Shown here piece by piece: positions 1 to 5,700 of a DNA stretch of 8,211 nucleotides. Each line of letters starts with the position of its first letter. Positions within the stretch are counted from its first letter, which is position 1. Made by a program: the position numbers and the translations under genes. The notes under the pieces are model-generated. The model was given only the letters and a program-made list of their open reading frames with translations. It ran no database searches and was not told the DNA's origin. This DNA is from Leptotrichiaceae bacterium (GTDB lineage: Bacteria; Fusobacteriota; Fusobacteriia; Fusobacteriales; Leptotrichiaceae). Where the stretch lies: NCBI GenBank assembly GCA_030532815.1, contig JAUNKI010000084.1:1-8211 (forward strand), in the 5' to 3' direction.

Positions 1-844
1 CAAATGATGTAAGCATAGCTTCAAGACTTATGCTTACAGGATAGTTTATGATTTTTTGAGCCAAGTCGTATGAATGCTCTCTTTCCAAAGATTCCTGATT
101 TAAATCAATATCTATGTTATACAGAACTTTTTTGACAGTTTTAAACCAGTTGAAATCTTCAAAAGTTTCCAGATCTGATTTTTTCAGATTTTCAAAAACA
201 TAAATTAATGCCGGAAAAATAATTGAAGAATGAAGCAGAGGCTGATAGCTGCCTTTTGAAAGGAGTGCATACCGTTCATAGTCCTTTTTACTGAGGAAAA
301 TTTGCAGCTTATCCTGAAGCATGTCTATTTCAATACCGTCTTTTTTATCGGATTCTTTTTTTATTATGAGGAATATTGACGGAACCTGTGCAAGATTATC
401 TTTTTCTTTTTCAATATCTATATTGAACTGTCGTGCGATGGCTAAAATGTTGGCTTTATCTATATTGAAAGAAATTCCTTCATAATCCTGATTGAAATTT
501 TTATTGGAATAATTTTCCAGATCCTTTTTGGCGACAATAAAGAAACATATATTTACTTTATTATCCAGTTTGGATTCAGGAATAGTCACTGTTTCTTTTC
601 CTGACGGAGATTTCACAATGTTTCTATATGACGTGGAAGAACATTCAATATGAAAAACATAGTCTGCCAGTCCTTTACTGATCAATTCCAGTAATCCTTC
701 GTCGTCAGTATTTCCCGTAAGTTCCAGAATAATGTTGTTCCCCTGCTTATTTACTTGTAAATTTGAAGTAAACACGGAATTTACATAATCATCGGAAAAA
801 TAATTCAGCACAGGATAAGGATATAATTTATACTCTATATTCAT
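1..844 (-). CDS. Unknown-function partner of the GHKL ATPase (3' end outside window)
   Basis: This open frame starts at ATG 844-842 and runs off the left edge without a stop, giving 281 complete codons. I do not recognise a named family. The N-terminus carries a Pro/Tyr-rich motif, YPYPVL, at residues 8-13, followed by DDYVNS (18-23). Residues 1-165 alternate short hydrophobic and polar stretches, which suggests a beta-rich domain. From about 175 the pattern looks more helical, with an LLSKGSYQPLLHSSIIFPALIYV-like hydrophobic region around 194-216. There is no signal peptide, clear membrane segment, Walker motif, HNH motif or obvious PD-(D/E)XK motif in the visible part. The start is well supported: GGAGGTGG lies 6 bases upstream, inside the last codons of the ATPase gene, and the genes overlap by 17 bases. 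Translational coupling and a joint function with the ATPase are inferred. The frame is real (long, stop-free, good ribosome binding site); the function is open. Confidence 0.85.
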   Translation of the reverse strand, partial: MNIEYKLYPYPVLNYFSDDYVNSVFTSNLQVNKQGNNIILELTGNTDDEGLLELISKGLADYVFHIECSSTSYRNIVKSPSGKETVTIPESKLDNKVNICFFIVAKKDLENYSNKNFNQDYEGISFNIDKANILAIARQFNIDIEKEKDNLAQVPSIFLIIKKESDKKDGIEIDMLQDKLQIFLSKKDYERYALLSKGSYQPLLHSSIIFPALIYVFENLKKSDLETFEDFNWFKTVKKVLYNIDIDLNQESLEREHSYDLAQKIINYPVSISLEAMLTSF

Positions 845-2747
845 ACAGTTCCACCTCCATCGAACAGTCATCGGAATAATTTAGGATAAATGATAATGAA
901 AATTTTTGATTTTCTTCAAGATTATTCATATAAATTTTGTCCTGATTTATCCTTAAAGGATTTAATACATTATCATTTTCATAGGCATTTCTTATTTTTG
1001 CCTTTAAGTTGCTCTGTTCTCCTGAAAGGCTGATTCTGACACAGGCATCAGGAATATTTTTTTTCGGGAGAATAACAAGTTTGTATTTTCTAAGTTTTTT
1101 ATTTACCAAAATCAGACGTATATTTGCGTCTGAAACAAGAGAAATTTTTTTGACTTTTAAAAATCCGTTTTCATCTTTAATTATGGAAAATTCTTTTTCA
1201 AGATTACTTTCTTCAGTTTTATTAATGCCGAAAGGTATGTCTCCTGATTCAAGTGTTCCGTCGGGGAAATTTCCAGTTGCCGAAGCATCGTTGAATTCTT
1301 CACGGCTTTTAGGGGGAATTTTGTCATTTCTTTTTTTAGGAGGTGTATCCACAGGCTGTAATTCAATTTTTTTGGTTTTATCACTTACTTTATCAATTTT
1401 TTCATCTTCCTTTTTCTTTTCAAGGAATACAAGATCATCAGGCAGAAAGTCTCCTATACCGTCGGCATCCATCTGATCTGCTATTGCATTTTTCCCCAAC
1501 TCGACGATTTTGCTTCTTATTAGCTGTTTTAATTCCTTTAACATAACTTTTGCGTTTTCATCCGAATGTCTGTCAGGTTCCCAACTATCATGTTGAGGAC
1601 TTTCCATTTCCCTGAAGTAACTGTTAAGTTTTTCTCCTGTTAATGTAAAAATTGCCGAAAATTGTAATGAAGAAGGAAATCTGTCCAAATCAAAAATTTT
1701 CATTCCGTTACTTCTTGAAATTAAAACTTTTCGGTTAAGATCTTCGTAGAGAATTTTTAACTCAAAATCATCAAGATTTTTAAAAGTATCCCCTAAAAGA
1801 AAACCGTTTCCTCCGCCGTTGACTTCCGATGTGGCTGTCAGCACTTTATAATAATCATTTATAGTAAGGTTTTTCTTTTTTTCACCTATTTTAAGATTTT
1901 CTATTGTTTCTTTCAGTGTTTCTTTTGAAATAATAGTATCATTTACTTTTACAATGAGGTTTTTATTGTAAATTGCTATCAGGAAATTTTCCAGTACGGC
2001 TGAAATAAGTTCATCTTTCCATCTATCCTTTTCTAGAAATCCTATTATGTAGAGGTCTGTTCCTGTCTTTCCGTTTCTTTTGAAGGAACTGTCCAGATTA
2101 AGTTCTTTAAAAATAGGGGTGTTTTTTTCGGTTTTTCCGTAATATCCTATTCCCTGAGTAAGTTTATCGTCATTTATCGGGAAAGATATAAGCCTTGAAA
2201 CGCCTTGAGTTGCCAAAATACCTTCAGTATCAAAAGTAGTGTAAAATATAGTTCTTATTTCCGAACAGGCAAATGGAGCGGACTTTCCTATACCGTAACT
2301 TCCTCCTGAAGTGGAAGTCTTGTCTGAAATACCCGAAGATTTTATAAGGCTTTGCCAAGGATTAATGGACATACTTGATTCCTTTGCCCCTTTTAAGCCT
2401 GTAGTATTGAAATCACTTGCTCTTAATACTCCTATTTTCTGATTTTCCATTTTTTTACAGGCATTTTCAAAAAACTTTTTTGCTTTTTTGTCTGAATTTG
2501 AATTTAAGCATTTGTTTAAAGCATCATTTAATATTGAATAACCCGGGATATCCTGAGGTTTAATATTAAATTTTGAAAATTCAATAATGACAGGTTCTGA
2601 AAAATTTAACCGTGCATCAAGGGAATTCTGACATATTTCTTTTGCAAGTGAACCGAATAAGGAACCTCTGAAAGTTTCAATTCCCGCTTCACTTATTCCA
2701 AACCTTTGAGAGTAATTACTCTCGGGAAAATTCCAATTTATACTCAT
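828..2747 (-). CDS. GHKL-family ATPase (MutL/MORC/Hsp90-like), possible defence-system component
   Basis: A 639-residue cytoplasmic protein with a Bergerat-fold ATPase domain at its N-terminus. The N-box is KEICQNSLDA (36-45), with E37, N41 and D44 placed as in GHKL enzymes for Mg-ATP binding. The second motif is SDFNTTGL (111-118, D112, G117). The glycine-rich ATP lid is GGSYGIGKSAPFA (148-160). GTDLYIIGF (229-237) fits the last nucleotide-binding motif. A region around 245-420 could be the transducer domain, including SRSNGMKIF (345-353) and a conserved-looking PQHDSWEPDRH (384-394). Residues about 443-520 are a charged, low-complexity linker (Lys/Glu, then Pro/Gly), and 525-639 look like a beta-rich C-terminal domain. 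GHKL ATPases of this type occur in restriction-like and anti-phage operons (Iyer and Aravind's MutL/MORC-like systems; the mza system), but membership in one is inference. The ATG at 2747 is preferred because the frame meets a TGA nine codons upstream, although its ribosome binding site is unusually distant. Confidence 0.85.
   Translation of the reverse strand: MSINWNFPESNYSQRFGISEAGIETFRGSLFGSLAKEICQNSLDARLNFSEPVIIEFSKFNIKPQDIPGYSILNDALNKCLNSNSDKKAKKFFENACKKMENQKIGVLRASDFNTTGLKGAKESSMSINPWQSLIKSSGISDKTSTSGGSYGIGKSAPFACSEIRTIFYTTFDTEGILATQGVSRLISFPINDDKLTQGIGYYGKTEKNTPIFKELNLDSSFKRNGKTGTDLYIIGFLEKDRWKDELISAVLENFLIAIYNKNLIVKVNDTIISKETLKETIENLKIGEKKKNLTINDYYKVLTATSEVNGGGNGFLLGDTFKNLDDFELKILYEDLNRKVLISRSNGMKIFDLDRFPSSLQFSAIFTLTGEKLNSYFREMESPQHDSWEPDRHSDENAKVMLKELKQLIRSKIVELGKNAIADQMDADGIGDFLPDDLVFLEKKKEDEKIDKVSDKTKKIELQPVDTPPKKRNDKIPPKSREEFNDASATGNFPDGTLESGDIPFGINKTEESNLEKEFSIIKDENGFLKVKKISLVSDANIRLILVNKKLRKYKLVILPKKNIPDACVRISLSGEQSNLKAKIRNAYENDNVLNPLRINQDKIYMNNLEENQKFSLSFILNYSDDCSMEVELYEYRV
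851..858 (-). promoter_or_regulatory. Strong internal ribosome binding site for the second gene of the minus-strand operon
   Basis: On the minus strand this reads GGAGGTGG, 6 bases before the ATG at 844. It lies inside the last codons of the ATPase gene (encoding Met-Glu-Val-Glu). It fixes the start of the downstream gene and, with the 17-base gene overlap, suggests coupled translation at a defined ratio. Confidence 0.8.
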
Positions 2748-2754
2748 AATATTT

Positions 2755-2777
2755 AACTGAAATAAAGTTATTCAGCT
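2755..2777 (-). promoter_or_regulatory. Potential leader hairpin between ribosome binding site and ATPase start codon
   Basis: On the minus-strand transcript AGCTGAA (2777-2771) can pair with TTCAGTT (2761-2755), seven pairs including one G-U, around a 9-base loop. It sits exactly between the Shine-Dalgarno sequence and the ATG. If folded, only 3 plus 7 unpaired bases remain between them, a near-normal spacing. The pairing is seen in the sequence; its effect on translation is inference, and a 7-bp AU-rich stem is only weakly stable. Confidence 0.4.
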
Positions 2778-2780
2778 TTA

Positions 2781-2788
2781 CCCTCCTT
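2781..2788 (-). promoter_or_regulatory. Distant Shine-Dalgarno sequence of the GHKL ATPase gene
   Basis: The minus strand reads AAGGAGGG, a near-perfect Shine-Dalgarno sequence, but 33 bases separate it from the ATG at 2747, against the usual 5-10. No ATG, GTG or TTG lies at normal distance after it. The frame upstream of 2747 holds a TGA nine codons back, so a longer N-terminus with a standard start is excluded. The bases just before the ATG (AAATATT) show no alternative site. Confidence 0.55.
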
Positions 2789-2803
2789 ATTTTGATATTC
2801 TTA

Positions 2804-2832
2804 ATTTAACACAATTAATTAAAAACAGTCAA
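2804..2832 (-). promoter_or_regulatory. Sigma-70-type promoter for the minus-strand GHKL operon
   Basis: On the minus strand, TTGACT (2832-2827) is followed after exactly 17 bases by TTAAAT (2809-2804). The -35 matches the consensus at 5 of 6 positions and the -10 at 4 of 6. Transcription would begin near 2797, giving a leader of about 50 bases that includes the distant Shine-Dalgarno sequence close to its 5' end. Confidence 0.5.
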
Positions 2833-2850
2833 GCAGAAAAACGCAAATTA

Positions 2851-2859
2851 TGATATAAT
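2851..2859 (+). promoter_or_regulatory. Extended -10 promoter for the M50 protease gene
   Basis: TGATATAAT combines a perfect TATAAT (2854-2859) with an upstream TG, the extended -10 form. No good -35 is seen at 16-18 bases upstream, which is tolerable for extended -10 promoters. Its expected -35 zone (about 2830-2836) touches the -35 of the divergent minus-strand promoter, so the two may compete for RNA polymerase. Confidence 0.55.
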
Positions 2860-2890
2860 AAAATATAAATATAATTAAAGAGGTTGGAAA

Positions 2891-3652
2891 ATGAAACTTA
2901 TAAAAAGATATTATGAAAAATTTAAAATAATGAACCCTGAAAATACACAATTAAAATTACTTGTAATTATTATATTATTGTCGGTTTTTCTGTTCAGGGG
3001 AATTTCAGGATTCCGTTTTTCATGGGATATAGTAATTTCACTGTGTGTATTTGTAATTTCAATGACATTACATGAAGTGGCTCATGGATATGCAGCGTAT
3101 AAATTCGGTGACGATACTGCGAAAAAAGCTGGTAGGATTACATTAAATCCGTTGAAACACTTGGATCCGACAGGTATGCTTCTGCCTTTTCTGCTTATAT
3201 TAAGCGGATTTCCTTTTGTAATAGGCTGGGCAAAGCCTGTTCCTGTAAATTTTTATAAATTGAAACCTGAAAGACTTGGACTTTTCTGTGTGGCAATAGC
3301 GGGAATTATAGTTAATCTTATAATTGCTGCGGCTTCCTTGACGGTTTTAAGATACGGAATGCCTTTTTTTTATGAAAATGACATTGTTGTGACAGTATTT
3401 TTGTATATGTATCTGATAAATCTGGCTTTGGCATTTTTCAACCTGATACCTGTTACTCCTCTTGACGGAGGGAGAATAGTGTATTCAATGGCAGGAGAAA
3501 AAGTGAGAAAATTTTATAATCAGATGGAAAAGTATGGAATAATAATAGTATTTCTTATTGTCTATTCAGGAATGTTCAGACAGTTTTTTACATGGTTATT
3601 TACTTTTTTTATAAGATTGACGAAAATGGGGATACCTGTGGAAGTTATGTAA
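2891..3652 (+). CDS. Site-2 protease family (M50) membrane zinc metalloprotease
   Basis: A 253-residue integral membrane protein of the M50 (site-2 protease) family, the compact YwhC/Rip-like branch without a PDZ domain. The zinc-binding motif HEVAH is at 61-65 inside a membrane segment (about 46-68). The third ligand is expected in NLIPVTPLDGGRI (184-196), where D192 lies in the conserved NxxPxxxLDG motif. GWAKPVPVN (112-120) is the usual family motif between the two. Further hydrophobic segments lie near 22-36, 96-112, 130-152, 165-185 and 216-240. Known relatives cut transmembrane segments of regulators such as anti-sigma factors; nothing here identifies the substrate. The start has AGAGG 7 bases upstream; Met14 is a less likely alternative. 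All catalytic residues appear intact and the length is normal. It stands alone, divergent from the ATPase operon and 372 bases from the next gene; no functional link to the ATPase is evident. Confidence 0.93.
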   Translation: MKLIKRYYEKFKIMNPENTQLKLLVIIILLSVFLFRGISGFRFSWDIVISLCVFVISMTLHEVAHGYAAYKFGDDTAKKAGRITLNPLKHLDPTGMLLPFLLILSGFPFVIGWAKPVPVNFYKLKPERLGLFCVAIAGIIVNLIIAAASLTVLRYGMPFFYENDIVVTVFLYMYLINLALAFFNLIPVTPLDGGRIVYSMAGEKVRKFYNQMEKYGIIIVFLIVYSGMFRQFFTWLFTFFIRLTKMGIPVEVM

Positions 3653-3734
3653 ATTCGGGTTTTGTCTGTATAAAGAATTGAAGCGGTTGAAAGAGAGTGT
3701 TATATGTATCAATTGACAAAAAGCACAAAAAAGA

Positions 3735-3950
3735 GTGTTGCAACTATTTTTACACTGTTTCGGTAAAAAAAGGAGAGTAAAATTCAGACTGACGGAAAAA
3801 GATATGAAGGATAAATTTGAAAAAGCGGATTTTAAACACCTTATAAGTTACTATACAATAAAGTATGAGGGTAACGGAAAAGGAAAAAAATTTAAATTTT
3901 CAAGAATATATTTTTTAATACTGAAGGATAAAAGTCAATTATTTTATTGA
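3735..3950 (+). CDS. Doubtful small ORF (71 codons, or 48 from an internal ATG)
   Basis: The frame opens at GTG 3735 and ends at TGA 3948-3950. An internal ATG at 3804 would give 48 residues. The part from about residue 15 on is rich in Lys, Asp, Phe and Tyr, with codon choice like the neighbouring genes, whereas the first 12 codons look unlike protein and overlap an inverted repeat. Neither start has a good ribosome binding site: AAGGAG at 3769-3775 serves no start codon at the right distance. No family is recognised and no signal peptide or motif is seen. It could be a small orphan protein, the tail of a decayed gene, or chance in a purine-rich spacer. I lean towards a remnant or chance. 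Confidence 0.25.
   Translation: MLQLFLHCFGKKRRVKFRLTEKDMKDKFEKADFKHLISYYTIKYEGNGKGKKFKFSRIYFLILKDKSQLFY
3747..3769. repeat. AU-rich inverted repeat (7-bp perfect stem)
   Basis: TTTTTAC (3747-3753) and GTAAAAA (3763-3769) are perfect reverse complements around a 9-base loop. On the plus strand the hairpin is followed by AAAGGAG, not a U-run, so it is not a standard terminator for the M50 gene. On the minus strand the stem begins with T-rich sequence but nothing is transcribed that way nearby. Role unknown; low stability is likely. Confidence 0.35.
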
Positions 3951-3975
3951 AGATTTACTGAAATTAATGTAAAAT
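3947..3975 (+). promoter_or_regulatory. Candidate promoter for the exported-protein gene
   Basis: TTGAAG (3947-3952) and TAAAAT (3970-3975) are separated by exactly 17 bases, matching consensus at 4 and 5 of 6 positions. The -35 overlaps the stop codon of the doubtful small ORF. A perfect TATAAT at 3988-3993 is a competing -10, but it lacks a good -35. Either places transcription initiation before the ribosome binding site AAAGG near 4011-4016. Confidence 0.4.
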
Positions 3976-4024
3976 TTATTAATTAAATATAATAAAAAAT
4001 AGAAATTTTAGAAAGGTAATCGGG

Positions 4025-5020
4025 ATGAAAAGAAAAATATTATCAATAATTTTATTTTTTTTAATGGGAATAGGTCTGAGTGCTTTTACACGGAAAGAAT
4101 ACATACAGGAAAACCTGTCAAAGCTTGGAATCAAGCAGAGTATAATAGATGAAACCGTAAAACTCGATAAGGAAACGGGGAATATAATTTTAGGGAACGA
4201 GGAAAACGTAGGAAAAATAGAAAAATATAAAATAAAGAAGCTGGAAAATATTTTTGCAAAAGACGTAAATAATTATATTATTCTTCAAAAGCTTATGAAT
4301 ATTGCAGGGAGAAATAAAGATGAGAAAAAAATAAAAGAATATGAAAACTATTATTTGAAAATAAATCTCCCTGAAGATAAGAAAAATTTTTTTCTTGGTG
4401 AATATTTTTTAAACTTGAATGAAGAGGAAAAAAGTGATAAATATTTAAAAAAAGTAAAAAATGAAAGTAAAAATATACTTTATTTAAAGATGATAGAATT
4501 TTTTGAAATAACCGAAGAGAAGAATGCAAGGGAAAAAAGAGATAAGAGTGAAAAAGAAAATAGAAATATGATGGATAAAACTTTTTCATTAATGATAACG
4601 AAATCTCAGGAAATAAATAAAATATTGGATAATAAAGCACTTATGGATGAATACGGGATTACCGATGAAGAAGTGTATTCAAGACGACTGGATATAATAA
4701 GTGCAGGAACATTGGCTTATATCCTTAAAGGTGAAATGGAAAAAGGTATTGACTATTATATTGAAAATATTGCCAACAGGAAAATATCCAAAGAAGTTGC
4801 GGAATATAACAAGGAAAAGGATATGACGACAATGAAATTTATATTGATGTCGCCTTTTTTCGGACTGTTTTTTCAGTATTTTAAAGATATGGGAGATAAT
4901 AAAGATACAGATAAGATGAATGACGATAATTTGGAAAAAATATATGAAAAATTGGAAAAAACTGAAAAATTCAGACAGCTTGAAAAGGAAGGATTAATGG
5001 AGAGACTGGAAATACAGTAA
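4025..5020 (+). CDS. Exported helical-repeat protein of unknown function
   Basis: A 331-residue protein with a clear signal peptide: basic start (KRK, 2-4), hydrophobic core (about 5-18), and a likely type I cleavage after LSA (A20). There is no lipobox cysteine, so it should be released to the periplasm or cell surface. The mature part is very rich in Lys, Glu and Asn and almost wholly helical in pattern. Residues about 83-165 suggest degenerate TPR-like helix pairs, but no canonical TPR can be asserted. A second hydrophobic stretch, MSPFFGLFFQYF (275-286), sits near the C-terminus and could be amphipathic, membrane-associated or an interaction helix. Residues 287-331 are charged and probably coiled. 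I do not recognise a family; similar Lys-rich exported proteins are common in Leptotrichia-like genomes. The next gene starts 15 bases after the stop, so the two are probably co-transcribed. Confidence 0.8.
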   Translation: MKRKILSIILFFLMGIGLSAFTRKEYIQENLSKLGIKQSIIDETVKLDKETGNIILGNEENVGKIEKYKIKKLENIFAKDVNNYIILQKLMNIAGRNKDEKKIKEYENYYLKINLPEDKKNFFLGEYFLNLNEEEKSDKYLKKVKNESKNILYLKMIEFFEITEEKNAREKRDKSEKENRNMMDKTFSLMITKSQEINKILDNKALMDEYGITDEEVYSRRLDIISAGTLAYILKGEMEKGIDYYIENIANRKISKEVAEYNKEKDMTTMKFILMSPFFGLFFQYFKDMGDNKDTDKMNDDNLEKIYEKLEKTEKFRQLEKEGLMERLEIQ

Positions 5021-5035
5021 TGAAAGGATAAAGAT

Positions 5036-5626
5036 TTGAAAACCGTATTAAAAGAAACGATTATCCAATTTGAAGAAAAAAAGTCAAAATTTATAGGATA
5101 TATAAAGCCTGTTTCCTCTGTAAATGAAGCTGAAAAATTTATAAAATCCGTAAGGGAAATGCATCCTGACGCCACTCATAATGTTCCTCTTTATAGAGTT
5201 ATTGAAAACGGACAGGAATATTTTAAATATAATGATGACGGAGAACCTGCAAATACCGCAGGAAAACCTATGGCGGAGATATTTAATATTCTCGGTATAT
5301 ACAATGCGGCAATAGTGGCAACAAGATATTTCGGAGGAGTAAAACTCGGTGCAGGGGGACTTATAAGAAATTATGCTAAAACAGCCAAACTTGCCGTAAA
5401 TGAAGCGGGAATAATTGAATATAAAGAAAAATCGATATTTATAGTAGACTATGATTATGATTTTACTTCTGAAATGGAAAGTTTTTTAAGTTTAAATGGA
5501 GATAAGTTCGGAATAGAGATTATCGAAAAAAATTATTCAGGTAGAGTGACATTGAAAATAAAGGCTGACAGCAGTGTTGAAAAAATATTGAATGAAACTG
5601 GAAAAATAATCGTAATAAAATTATAA
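5036..5626 (+). CDS. yigZ: YigZ/IMPACT family protein (UPF0029)
   Basis: A 196-residue protein of the YigZ/YvyE (bacterial IMPACT) family, the usual length being about 200. The N-terminal UPF0029 domain (about 1-125) contains KKSKFIGYIKPV (15-26), HPDATHNVPLYRV (43-55), NDDGEPANTAGKPM (66-79) and the family signature around ATRYFGGVKLGAGGLIRNYA (95-114). The C-terminal domain (about 132-196) corresponds to the ferredoxin-like DUF1949. Its role is unsettled: the eukaryotic relative IMPACT regulates the Gcn2 kinase through Gcn1, and a nucleic-acid or translation-related role is inferred for bacterial members; some entries in databases label it a peptidase without firm basis. The start is TTG at 5036, with AAAGGA upstream at 5023-5028; there is no usable in-frame ATG before the conserved KKSKF motif. 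It lies 15 bases after the exported-protein gene and 74 bases before der, which has its own promoter. Confidence 0.93.
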   Translation: MKTVLKETIIQFEEKKSKFIGYIKPVSSVNEAEKFIKSVREMHPDATHNVPLYRVIENGQEYFKYNDDGEPANTAGKPMAEIFNILGIYNAAIVATRYFGGVKLGAGGLIRNYAKTAKLAVNEAGIIEYKEKSIFIVDYDYDFTSEMESFLSLNGDKFGIEIIEKNYSGRVTLKIKADSSVEKILNETGKIIVIKL

Positions 5627-5645
5627 ACAAAATAATCAGAAAGTA

Positions 5646-5654
5646 TGGTATAAT
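5646..5654 (+). promoter_or_regulatory. Extended -10 promoter for der
   Basis: TGGTATAAT combines TG with a perfect TATAAT (5649-5654), 47 bases before the der ATG. The -35 position (about 5626-5631) is poor, overlapping the yigZ stop region. A short direct repeat, GTTATTA at 5659-5665 and 5671-5677, lies in the leader. The der ribosome binding site AAGGAGG (5690-5696) is strong, 4 bases before the ATG. Confidence 0.5.
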
Positions 5655-5700
5655 TAATGTTATTAATCAGGTTATTATAAGGTGTAGTTAAGGAGGAAAA

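Larger units (their letters stand above)
3653..4024 (+). other. Gene-poor interval with a doubtful small ORF, an AU-rich hairpin and the next promoter
   Basis: This 372-base gap follows the M50 gene. It contains no recognisable RNA gene and no classical GC-rich terminator. It holds a consensus TTGACA at 3713-3718 without a convincing -10 at 17 bases, an 8-base direct repeat AGAGTGTT (3694-3701 and 3732-3739), an AU-rich inverted repeat, a 71-codon frame listed separately, and at its right end the candidate promoter of the exported-protein gene. It may be the remains of a decayed gene. Confidence 0.5.

Noticed and set aside
1009..1476. A 155-codon plus-strand frame opposite the ATPase gene
   Set aside because: It is antisense to a well-supported GHKL gene and shows no recognisable domain. 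The hydrophobic look follows from reading Lys/Glu codons backwards.
2748..2890. A riboswitch or T-box in the divergent intergenic region
   Set aside because: At 143 bases, mostly AT and largely occupied by two promoters, it shows no conserved aptamer pattern and no terminator helix with U-run.
3692..3740. A CRISPR-like or mobile-element repeat, from two copies of AGAGTGTT
   Set aside because: Only two 8-base copies 38 bases apart; no further units, no terminal inverted repeats and no transposase or cas gene in the window.
4293..4640. A 115-codon minus-strand frame rich in Phe, Tyr, Leu and Ser
   Set aside because: It is a shadow of the Lys/Glu-rich exported-protein gene; AAA and GAA codons read in reverse give Phe, Leu and Ser. 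No ribosome binding site or family is visible.
5018..5035. A start for yigZ at the ATG overlapping the previous stop (TAATG)
   Set aside because: That ATG is followed by only two sense codons before a TAA and is not in the yigZ frame.
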